From the NCBI RefSeq assembly GCF_002208135.1, contig NZ_CP021646.1:236501-300500 (forward strand): a stretch of DNA of 64,000 bases, given 5' to 3'. The position numbers were made by a program, and so were the translations under genes. The number at the start of each line of letters is the position of its first letter. Position 1 is the first letter of the stretch. Source of the DNA: Pseudoalteromonas piscicida. GTDB taxonomy: Bacteria > Pseudomonadota > Gammaproteobacteria > Enterobacterales > Alteromonadaceae. The notes beneath the pieces were generated by a model. The model ran no database searches. It was not told the DNA's origin and saw only the letters and a program-made list of their open reading frames with translations. This document shows, one piece after another, positions 27,784 to 36,105 of this stretch.

Positions 27784-28683
27784 ATGTTTGAGGTAACTTC
27801 ACCACAAAGCAGCGAAGATTGGCAAGCCTATTACCAGTTACGCTGGCAGGTGTTAAGAGCGCCATGGGATCAACCTCGTGGCAGCGAACAGGATGATTTA
27901 GAACAAGAAGCTGAACATCGCTACATTAAAAATAATGATGGTGAAGTGCTAGGCGTAGCTAGGCTCCATTTTAACAATCATAAGCAAGCGCAAGTGCGCT
28001 ACATGGCCGTCGCTGAAGGGCATCGAGGTCATCATTTAGGTAGCCGTTTGCTACATGAGCTTGAAATTATTGCCTGGACGCAAAAAGCGGAAGAGCTGGT
28101 CTTGTATGCTCGTGAGCGCGCGTTGTCATTTTATGAGCGTCATGGCTATGAAGTGGTTGAAAAGGCACACTTAGCCTATGGCGATGTGCAGCACTGGAAA
28201 ATGGTAAAACAGCGTCCTACGGAGCCTGGCTGGTTTAGGCAACCAGATTGGACTCATGTATTACAAAATACTTGGCGCGAGTCTATTCCAATCAGTGATG
28301 CGATGGGGATTAAAGTCGAAAGCTATACCGACTGGCAGTTTTCCACTAAGGCTGATTTAAAAGCAAACCTCAATTTACACAACTCGATGTTTGCAGGCTC
28401 TATATATAGCATGGCGACGCTAACGGGGTGGGGTGCAACGTATTTAGCACTTAAGGAGCTTGGGTTAGAGGGAGATATTGTGCTGGCTGACGCCAATATC
28501 AAATATCTAAAGCCGCTGACTACAGCACCTGCTGCAACGGTTACCATTGCGGACTGCGAAGGTGAATTACAAGCGCTCGAGACGGCTGGCAAAGCAAAAT
28601 ATCTGGTGCCAGTGAATGTCTACGATGGTGACATGCTAGTCGCTAAATTTGAAGGGCAGTTTGTGGTGCTTAAACCGCAATAA
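27784..28683 (+). CDS. GNAT acetyltransferase-hotdog thioesterase fusion (YiiD-like)
   Basis: A 299-residue two-domain protein. The N-terminal half is a GNAT domain with the acyl-CoA loop RYMAVAEGHRGHHLGSRLL near residues 77-95. The C-terminal half, from about 150, is a hotdog thioesterase-type domain (HNSMFAGSIYSMATLTGWG). This is the layout of E. coli YiiD, linked in recent work to malonyl-ACP decarboxylation and fatty acid initiation. The start at 27784 is chosen over the GTG at 27781 for spacing from AGGAG at 27773-27777. A strong terminator follows. Confidence 0.83.
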   Translation: MFEVTSPQSSEDWQAYYQLRWQVLRAPWDQPRGSEQDDLEQEAEHRYIKNNDGEVLGVARLHFNNHKQAQVRYMAVAEGHRGHHLGSRLLHELEIIAWTQKAEELVLYARERALSFYERHGYEVVEKAHLAYGDVQHWKMVKQRPTEPGWFRQPDWTHVLQNTWRESIPISDAMGIKVESYTDWQFSTKADLKANLNLHNSMFAGSIYSMATLTGWGATYLALKELGLEGDIVLADANIKYLKPLTTAPAATVTIADCEGELQALETAGKAKYLVPVNVYDGDMLVAKFEGQFVVLKPQ

Positions 28684-28712
28684 GCAGAGCATTATTCTCA
28701 GCTTCCCGAACG

Positions 28713-28744
28713 AAAAAGCTCTGAGTGTTCAGAGCTTTTTTTGT
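28713..28744 (+). terminator. Intrinsic terminator
   Basis: Stem AAAAAGCTCTGA/TCAGAGCTTTTT with a 4-nt loop and a run of T, after the YiiD-like gene and before the convergent pldA stop. It may work in both directions because the A-run gives T on the minus strand. Confidence 0.88.
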
Positions 28745-28756
28745 ATGCGATTGAGC

Positions 28757-29779
28757 TTAAAGAATATCAGTGAGCAGCACACCAATACCGAGTCTTTGGG
28801 TATGCGTGTTGTAGTCTATTAAGCTTTCGCCGTAACCATTAAAGTATTGAGCATAGCCGCGTAGCCTTCCCCAAATCGGAAATGACCAATCTAGCTGAAT
28901 TGCACCGCGATTATCGCTGCTTAAATTATTGCGCCACATAAAGCCAAATTCATGCTCTTCGTGACGATATACGCCACTAAACTCGAAGTGACCTAAGTAC
29001 TCGTCAATATTTGGATTGTCGTCACCGCGTGGATCTAATGCATCGTCTTTGTCATTCTCAGGTAAGCGATACCAAGGCTTAAAGTTGAATACAAAGCCTT
29101 GGGTTTCCCAGATAAAATTCGCGTAGACACGATTCCAAGAACGGGAGTTTGGCTGACTGCGACCATTAGATTGGTGGGAAACCCCAAGTACAAAAGCCAT
29201 CTCATCGCCCCACAAAACATTTTCATCATCTAAAAAGTTAATCCAAAAGATTTCAGGTTCATAGTTGGTTTCACGAAATGGTGAAGACACATCTTTGTTA
29301 TACAGCTGCCAATACGATTGCAGCGTAAAAGCAAAATATATTGCCTGATCTTTATCCGAAAAGTTTTTATAAATAGGCGCTTTTAACGAGATTTGGTATT
29401 TGGCTTCAAAATTGTCGATTGGCTCGCCGTCTTCATCGTCAATGGCTTTTAGACCGTCGAATGGTCTGCTGTTGACGTTGGTCATGTAGGACACCGGCAA
29501 AATATAATTGCGCTTATGCGGTGTCAATACGTTACGGTTTTTTTCTGTTACGCGCTCGCGCGCCATGCGTTTATCCAATTGGCTCAAGTTCTTATCTGCA
29601 TCAGCCTCGGCACATTCGGTACGGACTTGCTCTACGGTTTTGTTTTTTTCTCCAGTTAATACCGCGTTGAGTACGCACTGTTTGACTAAATCGATTTCAT
29701 CTTCCTGTTGGGCTTCTTGAGCGTAAAGTGGCAAGGTAAGTAAGGCCAAAGCCGGTATTGATAAGTGTGTAAGTTTCAT
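28757..29779 (-). CDS. pldA: Outer membrane phospholipase A
   Basis: OMPLA hydrolyses mislocalised phospholipids in the outer leaflet. It is 340 residues, longer than E. coli PldA (289) because of an N-terminal Cys-containing, Glu-rich region of about 70 residues. A signal peptide ends at LYAQE. The catalytic motif SHQSNGRSQPNSRSWNR holds the His and Ser of the active site (E. coli His142/Ser144) and the conserved Asn is likely NNLSSDNRG. The C-terminal beta-barrel ends in a strand with alternating hydrophobic residues. Confidence 0.9.
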   Translation of the reverse strand: MKLTHLSIPALALLTLPLYAQEAQQEDEIDLVKQCVLNAVLTGEKNKTVEQVRTECAEADADKNLSQLDKRMARERVTEKNRNVLTPHKRNYILPVSYMTNVNSRPFDGLKAIDDEDGEPIDNFEAKYQISLKAPIYKNFSDKDQAIYFAFTLQSYWQLYNKDVSSPFRETNYEPEIFWINFLDDENVLWGDEMAFVLGVSHQSNGRSQPNSRSWNRVYANFIWETQGFVFNFKPWYRLPENDKDDALDPRGDDNPNIDEYLGHFEFSGVYRHEEHEFGFMWRNNLSSDNRGAIQLDWSFPIWGRLRGYAQYFNGYGESLIDYNTHTQRLGIGVLLTDIL

Positions 29780-29891
29780 CCTGTATGCGCCGAGAGTAAG
29801 TACAATTGGTTACATTATTAACCAATGATAATGAAAGGGAAATGAATCTCGAAGGTCAACAATGTCAGAAAGGAAAATACATACGAATAAG

Positions 29892-29920
29892 AAAAAGGTG
29901 GCGGCTATCGCCGCCATACC
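29892..29920 (-). terminator. Terminator of the lysine-riboswitch operon
   Basis: On the minus strand, GGCGGC-GATA-GCCGCC followed by ACCTTTTTC. It lies about 70 bp after the stop of the last gene of the dapA-dapD operon and before the pldA start. Confidence 0.8.
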
Positions 29921-29992
29921 TTAGTAAGCGTTAAGCTAAACAAGCAGAGCTTATTTGCTTTGACTTACTCTCACGCAATTAAAGTACTCGTG

Positions 29993-31105
29993 TTAAAGCG
30001 TTTCAACTTGAGTAAAAAACTTATACAGCTCAGTGCCTTGATTCACGCTAGCAGAAGCAAAGTGCAAAATGGCGATGGCATCTTCTTCTAACTTGATCTC
30101 ATTTAAGGGCGCTTCTGATAAATAACGCTCCATTCTGAGGATTTTAGCGATGGTTTGGCCTGCCTTGATATGCTCTCCAAGCTTTGCCGTATATTCCACC
30201 ATGCCACCCATTGGGGCATAAAAGGCGCGATAATTCTCGAGTCGACAGACGTAACGGGTAATGTCTTGTGGCATAAAGTGCGCGTCTTGAAAGGCCTGTT
30301 TATGGTTTAGGTAGCTCAAAATGCTATTGGCGTCATTCAATGCTTCCGCTAAATCAATTTTTTCTTGAGAGCCAAGTTCAACTGTAAACGCTTCGGTTAG
30401 TACTGGGATATCTCGGCCTTTAGCCTGATAGGCCTGTTGCAAGTTCCACCAAGGACAAAAACTTGCTTCATCCATTGCACCATCAAAATCGCTTGGAATA
30501 AGCAACACATGTGGAATATCAAAATATCGAGCGCTGTCTTTTGCATATTCAGGGCAATACAAGTGTTTTGCTGAAATAGGGCCTGTATGAAGGTCTAAAA
30601 CAATCTCAGCTTCATGGGCTAAACGCTGCAAACTCAAGGCGATGCGCTTACCTGTTGTCAACCTATCTAAGGGCCCATCAAGTAGTGCTTGGGTGCGCTC
30701 AACTAATCGTTGGCGAAATTGCTGAGCGATTTCTGTTATTGATAGCGTCGGGTTTTGCTTCACAAACTCGGCAACCAACCCGGAATGGTTGATGTACATC
30801 CGATTCCAATTCGTGCCTGTAATTGGATCAAAACGTCCTAAAGTAAACTCACCAGATTTCTGATTACAACCAATCGGGTTTGCGTAAGGCACTAAGGTGA
30901 TGTCCGCTTTTAATGACAATTGCTTCAACTGTTCCAGCAGTTGATAAATCACCGCATTACCTTGCACTTCGGCGCCATGCATATTTGCTTGGATATACAC
31001 CTTAGGCCCACTGCCATCACCTTTGATGCGATAGACTGGAATAGTCAAAGGCAAGCCGTTGGCAATTTCACCAACCTGAATATGTTGTTGTGTAATGGTA
31101 TTCAT
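29993..31105 (-). CDS. AstE/aspartoacylase-family zinc hydrolase
   Basis: A 370-residue M14-like zinc deacylase. Zinc ligands are His43 and Glu46 (NMHGAEVQGN), and the third is likely the His in LDLHTGP near residue 170. Family members include succinylglutamate desuccinylase (AstE) and aspartoacylase, which cleave N-acyl groups from amino acids. A C-terminal beta-rich segment (MVEYTAKLGEHIKAGQTIAKIL) is typical of the longer subfamily. It is the last gene of the lysine-riboswitch operon, starting 2 nt after the decarboxylase stop with a TTGAGG binding site. A role in removing a succinyl group from a DapD-derived intermediate is an inference. Confidence 0.8.
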   Translation of the reverse strand: MNTITQQHIQVGEIANGLPLTIPVYRIKGDGSGPKVYIQANMHGAEVQGNAVIYQLLEQLKQLSLKADITLVPYANPIGCNQKSGEFTLGRFDPITGTNWNRMYINHSGLVAEFVKQNPTLSITEIAQQFRQRLVERTQALLDGPLDRLTTGKRIALSLQRLAHEAEIVLDLHTGPISAKHLYCPEYAKDSARYFDIPHVLLIPSDFDGAMDEASFCPWWNLQQAYQAKGRDIPVLTEAFTVELGSQEKIDLAEALNDANSILSYLNHKQAFQDAHFMPQDITRYVCRLENYRAFYAPMGGMVEYTAKLGEHIKAGQTIAKILRMERYLSEAPLNEIKLEEDAIAILHFASASVNQGTELYKFFTQVETL

Positions 31106-31107
31106 GT

Positions 31108-32313
31108 TTACCTCAAATAACTTGAAGCGGGCTCTGCTTCACGGACACAGCTGATTTCTCCAGCTGAGATGATGTACTCTGCAGGGAGCTCATGACATAG
31201 AAAGAACGGCATACTTTCGGTGTAGCCGTATGCGCCACACTGACTGAAAACAAGCCAATCGCCATCGGCACTGTCGCTTGGTAAGGCTAGAGTGCCCAAC
31301 TTATCTAATGCAGTGCAAAGAGGGCCATGAATATGAAATTCACTAGATTCAGCTTGAGATTGGCGTAACAGCTCCGCTGGGAAAGCTTGCGCCGTTACAG
31401 CAGGGCGCAGCAGATGGTTGACACCGCCAGCGACAATAAGTTGCTGCTCACCGTAGTTCTGTTTTTGTTCAACCACAGGGTTGAGATAAAAGCCACACTC
31501 GCCAACCGCATAGCGGCCTAACTCCATCCATAATTCATCTACTTGCGTGGCGGATTTAATCAGCGCAAGCGTGTCGACCAATTTTTGCCAATCAAGAGAA
31601 GGGCTTTGCGTATCATAGGGGATGCCAAGACCACCGCCTAAGTCGAGCACCTTTAGAGTAATACCTAAATCAGCAGAGAGCTGAACTAAAGGTGCAACCA
31701 TAGCCTGCCAAAGTTCAGCGAGTGTATCGCTACAGAGCATATTGCCCCACTGGAAAATATGCAGGCCGACAAAGTCTAGATGAGTGTAGTCACTTAAGGT
31801 TAGAGCTTGCCACTGCTCAGCGCCAAGGCCAAAAGGAGTCAGCGTATTGCCACCAAGTGGATTGTGCTCTGCTTTATCAAAGCGTAATTGCACCCGCAGT
31901 AAAACTTCAAATTGAAGCTCAAACTCTTCGGCCACTTGATTTAACCAGCGTACTTGATTGTGACTTTCGGCCACGAAAATACGTACGCCTTGTGTCGCAA
32001 AGTGACGGATCTGCTTTAGTGATTTGGCAGGGCCGGTGTTGAGCACGCGTTCAGGTGCGATCCCTTGAGATAACACCTGATCAAGCTCGCCGCTAGATGC
32101 CACATCAAAGTTAAACCCAGCGTTATCTAGGGTTTGAATGATATGTGATAGCGGATTCGCTTTGACGGCATACCAAAGCTTAACGATTTGCTGATCAACT
32201 AAGGGCTTAACATGTGCACTTAGCTTGTCTAAATCGTAGCAAAAGAATGGCGTATCCTGTTGCTGGATCAATGCCTCAGCTGCGGTTCGCTGTGACGTGC
32301 TCAACCAAGTCAT
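31108..32313 (-). CDS. Type III (alanine racemase-fold) PLP-dependent amino acid decarboxylase
   Basis: A 401-residue enzyme of the LysA/ornithine decarboxylase fold. The PLP lysine is Lys51 in WYAVKANP; the phosphate-binding GGGLGIPY and a FDVASSGEL segment follow. Differences from true LysA are clear: ELGRYAVGECG replaces EPGR, and HGPLCTALDKLG replaces the GPxCESxD motif. The latter resembles decarboxylases of siderophore and antibiotic pathways (PvsE- or BtrK-like) as I remember them. Its start overlaps the dapD stop (TAATG). It could be a diverged diaminopimelate decarboxylase or act on another lysine-pathway compound. Confidence 0.78.
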   Translation of the reverse strand: MTWLSTSQRTAAEALIQQQDTPFFCYDLDKLSAHVKPLVDQQIVKLWYAVKANPLSHIIQTLDNAGFNFDVASSGELDQVLSQGIAPERVLNTGPAKSLKQIRHFATQGVRIFVAESHNQVRWLNQVAEEFELQFEVLLRVQLRFDKAEHNPLGGNTLTPFGLGAEQWQALTLSDYTHLDFVGLHIFQWGNMLCSDTLAELWQAMVAPLVQLSADLGITLKVLDLGGGLGIPYDTQSPSLDWQKLVDTLALIKSATQVDELWMELGRYAVGECGFYLNPVVEQKQNYGEQQLIVAGGVNHLLRPAVTAQAFPAELLRQSQAESSEFHIHGPLCTALDKLGTLALPSDSADGDWLVFSQCGAYGYTESMPFFLCHELPAEYIISAGEISCVREAEPASSYLR

Positions 32314-33053
32314 TAGCGTAGAACCTCTTCCAGCGCCAGTGATGCATCACTTTGTTCATCACGGTATTTAACGATAAGCGCGCATGACATGCTTAAACCT
32401 TGCTCGCGTGCCCACTCACTTGAGGCTGGACGGGAGCCTGGGATCACTATCGCGTTTTCAGGGATGGCTTCACCTTTGTCGAGCAAGCGCTCGTTAACGC
32501 AGTCATAGACAGGAATACTTGCCGAAAGGCGTACACCCGGTGCTAATACGGCACCGCGCTTAACAACAACCCCTTCAACCAGTATACAGCCTGCACCAAT
32601 AAAGGCATCGTCTTCAACAACAACAGGGCTTGCGCCTACCGGTTCTAATACACCGCCCACTTGTACTGCTGCGCTCAGGTGTACGTTTTTACCAATTTGT
32701 GCGCATGAGCCCACCAAAGCATGGCTATCTACCATAGTACCTGAATCAATATAGGCACCAATGTTGACATAAGCCGGTGGCATAATGATTGTGCCCGCTG
32801 CGACGTAAGCACCACGTCTTACACTGCTTCCGCCAGGAACCATACGAACGCCATCTTGTGCAGCAAATCCGCGTGGTGCTAAGTTGTCTTTATCAACAAA
32901 ACCACCCGGGAATTCCGTATTTACGCCATTTCTAAATGCTTCAAGGATCCCTTGTTTTACTTCTACATTAGCATGCCAATGGCCTTGCTCATCCTGTGTT
33001 GCAGCACGTACAGTGCCATTTTCTAAATCGTTTAGTAGGGTTAACCAGCTCAT
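32313..33053 (-). CDS. dapD: Tetrahydrodipicolinate N-succinyltransferase (DapD), short form
   Basis: DapD adds a succinyl group to tetrahydrodipicolinate in lysine/DAP synthesis. It is 246 residues from ATG 33053, about 28 shorter at the N-terminus than E. coli DapD. The left-handed beta-helix region is highly typical: MPPAYVNIGAYIDSGTMVD, VGSCAQIGKNVHLSAAVQVGG and GVLEPVGASPVVVEDDAFIG. In-frame codons exist up to 33107 but overlap dapA and give a basic extension unlike DapD. It follows dapA by 10 nt. Most relatives carry the essential dapD elsewhere, so this may be a paralogue. Confidence 0.88.
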   Translation of the reverse strand: MSWLTLLNDLENGTVRAATQDEQGHWHANVEVKQGILEAFRNGVNTEFPGGFVDKDNLAPRGFAAQDGVRMVPGGSSVRRGAYVAAGTIIMPPAYVNIGAYIDSGTMVDSHALVGSCAQIGKNVHLSAAVQVGGVLEPVGASPVVVEDDAFIGAGCILVEGVVVKRGAVLAPGVRLSASIPVYDCVNERLLDKGEAIPENAIVIPGSRPASSEWAREQGLSMSCALIVKYRDEQSDASLALEEVLR

Positions 33054-33063
33054 GTTTACTGCC

Positions 33064-33948
33064 TTAGTTCCAAGATAAAATCGTTTCGTTCGCGCGAGTG
33101 ATCGCATCGGTATGGGTGAGTTCCAAATGTGTCAGTGGCGGACGTAAGTTTGGACTTGCCAGCTTGCCTTGTAAGTGCATTAACACTTTCACTGGAATTG
33201 GGTTTGCCACTGCAAATAAGCTGTTTGCAGCTTCTGACCAGATGGTAAATAAATTTGGAGAGGTACCGCTTAAAGAGCGCCTTACAAACTCCGCAGTTTG
33301 CTGTGGCCATGCGTTTGCAGCAACAGACACAAGACCCATTGCACCTGCTTGTGCAAAGTAAGGCATTAAGCCATCGTCGCCGCTATAGATTGCGACATCA
33401 GGCGCTGCCTGGCGAAATGCTTCAAAGGTGGCAATATCACCACTGGCTTCTTTTAGCGCCCACAGATTAGGGTGGCTAGCCAGCTCGCCGAGTAGTTCAG
33501 GGGCAATAGCAACGGCACTGCGACCTGGTACATTGTAGAGCATGCAAGGGTTATGACTTTCATCGAGTAATGTGCTAAACCAATGCGCCAGACCAACTTT
33601 ACCGGGCTTTGCGTAGATTGGAGAGCCAAGTAAAAGCGCATGAATGGGCTGCGTATTACAAAAGCGTACCCACTGTGTTTGCTGCTCAAGATTACTACCG
33701 CCAACGGCAACCATTAGCGGTACGCTCGGGGCGAGCTGGCAAACAAACTCAACGATTTGTTGCTGCTCTTGTTGGGTAAGCGCAAGGCCTTCGCCGGTAC
33801 TGCCTAGTAAAAGAATACCGTTACGAGCTTGCTCTTGATCGCGCACAAGCGTTGTTAATGCGCTAAAATCAACCTGATTTTCAGCATCAAAAGGCGTTAC
33901 TAAAGCCGTCCACAACGGATAGTCAGATAAGTTGAATTGTGATTTCAT
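33064..33948 (-). CDS. dapA: 4-hydroxy-tetrahydrodipicolinate synthase (DapA)
   Basis: DapA condenses pyruvate with aspartate semialdehyde. It is 294 residues. The Schiff-base lysine is Lys166 (ALKEASGD) and the catalytic tyrosine is Tyr138 (LYNVPGR). The proton-relay pair is Ser50-Thr51 (GSTGEG), where E. coli has Thr-Thr. It is the first gene behind a lysine riboswitch and heads a four-gene coupled operon. It is probably a second DapA besides the one usually linked to bamC, though that cannot be seen here. Confidence 0.9.
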   Translation of the reverse strand: MKSQFNLSDYPLWTALVTPFDAENQVDFSALTTLVRDQEQARNGILLLGSTGEGLALTQQEQQQIVEFVCQLAPSVPLMVAVGGSNLEQQTQWVRFCNTQPIHALLLGSPIYAKPGKVGLAHWFSTLLDESHNPCMLYNVPGRSAVAIAPELLGELASHPNLWALKEASGDIATFEAFRQAAPDVAIYSGDDGLMPYFAQAGAMGLVSVAANAWPQQTAEFVRRSLSGTSPNLFTIWSEAANSLFAVANPIPVKVLMHLQGKLASPNLRPPLTHLELTHTDAITRANETILSWN

Positions 33949-34030
33949 CTCTACCGAACTTAAATCATGTTCGGAGTTAGGAGGGTGTCCAAACTTCGAA
34001 CCGTTAAAATTCGAAGAGCAATGGACTTAA

Positions 34031-34057
34031 AAAGGATAAGGCAGCCAATGGCCTTAT
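34031..34057 (-). terminator. Riboswitch expression-platform terminator
   Basis: On the minus strand, ATAAGGC-(8 nt)-GCCTTAT followed by CCTTTTT, 9 nt after the aptamer P1 stem. A terminator here fits transcriptional control by the lysine riboswitch. A further hairpin CCGAAC/GTTCGG at 33955-33976 lies just before dapA. Confidence 0.82.
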
Positions 34058-34065
34058 TTTTCTAA

Positions 34066-34240
34066 GACCAGAAGCTCTCCACCAAGTATGTTGGTGACAG
34101 TCGCTGGGATTCAGCCCAGTCGCCCGAAATGAGTATTAGCAAACAATAACTCAATTTCTCGGCGTATATTCCCCTCACTAAGCTGCAACGGAGTTTGCTC
34201 TCCTTCACTTAGTTACCTGAATAACGCACCTCTTCCAGCC
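34066..34240 (-). promoter_or_regulatory. Lysine riboswitch aptamer (L box)
   Basis: Read on the minus strand, this region shows the conserved lysine-riboswitch blocks in order: AGAGGTGCG, GAAGGAGAG, ACGCCGAG, GACTGGGCTGAATCCCAG, CGACTGTCA and TTGGTGGAGAGCTTCTGG. P1 pairs GGCTGGAAG (34232-34240) with CTTCTGGTC (34066-34074) over nine base pairs. Length is 175 nt, as usual. Lysine binding would stabilise P1 and favour the downstream terminator, so operon expression should fall when lysine is plentiful. Confidence 0.93.
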
Positions 34241-34289
34241 CTCAGTTTGACGCCGTGGCATCAAACTATCTAAATAGGGTGAACGCGCA

Positions 34290-34318
34290 TTGAAACATTT
34301 TGGCCGTCTAGGTGTCAA
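34290..34318 (-). promoter_or_regulatory. Promoter of the lysine-riboswitch operon
   Basis: Minus strand: perfect -35 TTGACA (34313-34318), 17-bp spacer and a weaker -10 TTTCAA (34290-34295). The start would fall near 34283, about 40 nt before the aptamer. Confidence 0.55.
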
Positions 34319-34384
34319 GCATCGGACTGTAAATAATACGATTGTTAACTACACTTAACATTGCAGCTGAGACAATGCGATGAG

Positions 34385-36105
34385 ATGAAAAACAAAAATA
34401 TGCCGTTAATAAATAAAGTTAAAAATCGTTATATCGGGGCATTACTTGCTATGGCTGTATTGTTGTCAATGGCGATGGGGATTATGCAGTATTTACTGTA
34501 TCAGCAGACCCAAGACGCGCATGTAATCAATGTTGCGGGGATGCAGCGGATGTTGTCTCAGCGCATCGCGCTTTTTTGTACTCTAGGTAATCAAGGAAGT
34601 GGTGATGAACTCCGCCAAGCTATTGATAAATTTGAAAGTAATCATGAGTATTTAACAAAAGCAGAAAGCAGTGGTAGGGCCGCTTACCTGGACGAGGAGC
34701 TGGAACGTCTTTACTACCAACAGCCAGTACAGCTGGATTTGCAAAGTGTTACATTTGTCTCTTTGGTGAAAACTCGATTACAACAACCTACCCTCAATTG
34801 GTGGAACAAATATTTATTGCATCGCAGCGTTTGCTCCCAAAGCTCAACGATGCGGTTTCACTATTTGAACAGCAAGCGCGGAAAAAAGCAGAATTCGTGA
34901 GAAAAATAGAGCTATTAATCTGGCTACTTGGACTGCTGTTACTGTTTATTGAAGCGAAATTTATATTTCGCCCAATGGCGCGAGAAATTGCTGACACATT
35001 CGATAAATTAGAGGCAGCGAAAAAACTGGCTGATGATGCGTTACACTCAAAATCACGATTTTTAGCACGTGTTAGTCATGAACTAAGAACGCCATTGCAG
35101 GCCATTCAGGGGTATTTGGATGAATACTTGAATAACCGAGATGTCCAGCAATTACAGCATGTGAAAAGCGCGGCACATCAATTGGATATATTACTTTATT
35201 CCGTTCAAGACTTTAATAACCTTGCCGATCAAGAAGTGGTGATTGAGCGTCATCAAGTTGCGTTGCGAGAAGTAATAAAATCAGCCTGTATTGCCTTTCA
35301 AATACCCGCACACAAAAAATCCCTAGCCTTTAATTTGGCTTTAAGTAATGAGTTAGATGTGAGCTGTTATTGTGATTGTAAGCGAATTGTTTGGTTGATC
35401 AGTGAATTGCTCAACAATGCAATTAAGTTTACCGAACGCGGCAGTATTCAGGTGTTCGCGGATCTAGTTGTGGATGAAAATTCGCCACATTTAGAGTGTG
35501 TTATTGAAGATACTGGGCCCGGATTCGACTATCAGCAGTTACGAGAAGCTGTGCATAGCGAGCATTTTCAAGGCACGCAGTTAGGGCTTAAACGTTGCCA
35601 ATTGCTCTCGTCAGCGCTTGGTGGTCGGCTAGATTTTATTGCGAAGGAGCCAACAGGTACAAGAGCTACCTTGAGAGTACCCATTGAAATTGACAATCAA
35701 CCGGCACAGGCACCTAAGCTGGTGTCGGCTAATATTTTACTGGTGGAAGATAATTTACTGAATGCTCGCGTGATTGAGAAGATGCTTCAGCCCATAGCCA
35801 AATTAGTCACGCATGTAGAGCATGGGGAACGTGCCCTTGAAGTATATGAAGTGGGTAAATTCGACATCGTGCTAATGGATTTAAATATGCCAGTGATGGA
35901 TGGCTTTGAAGCTACTGAGCGTTTGAGGGCGCTAGATCCGACCGTTCCGATTTTGGTTGTGACCGCAAATACGAATGCGGAGGATTTGGATAAGGTCTAC
36001 GCACTTGGTGCAACGGCTCATCTATATAAGCCATTACACCCGGATGTGTTGCATAGCAAAGTGGCACTATTATTGGTTGAGTGTGGAAATTTAGTCTCGT
36101 CTTAA
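34385..36105 (+). pseudogene. Hybrid sensor histidine kinase with PilJ-like input domain, frameshifted
   Basis: Two overlapping frames form one gene. The first part (34385 to about 34793) has TM1 and a PilJ/NarX-type input domain (NVAGMQRMLSQRIALF). The second part (to 36105) has TM2 (LLIWLLGLLLLFIEAKFIF), a HisKA with phospho-His in VSHELRTPLQAI (35077-35079), a HATPase (NNAIKFTERG) and a receiver with Asp in LMDLNMPVMDG. The break is one missing C in the run at 34791-34793. Adding it gives QQPTPQLVEQIFIAS and joins the frames. There is no HTH partner nearby. The stop lies 15 bp inside the convergent VGVGKI-repeat gene. Confidence 0.8.

Noticed and set aside
31108..32313. Plain annotation as lysA
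   Set aside because: The fold fits, but the EPGR and CESxD motifs are changed. A wider type III decarboxylase label is safer.
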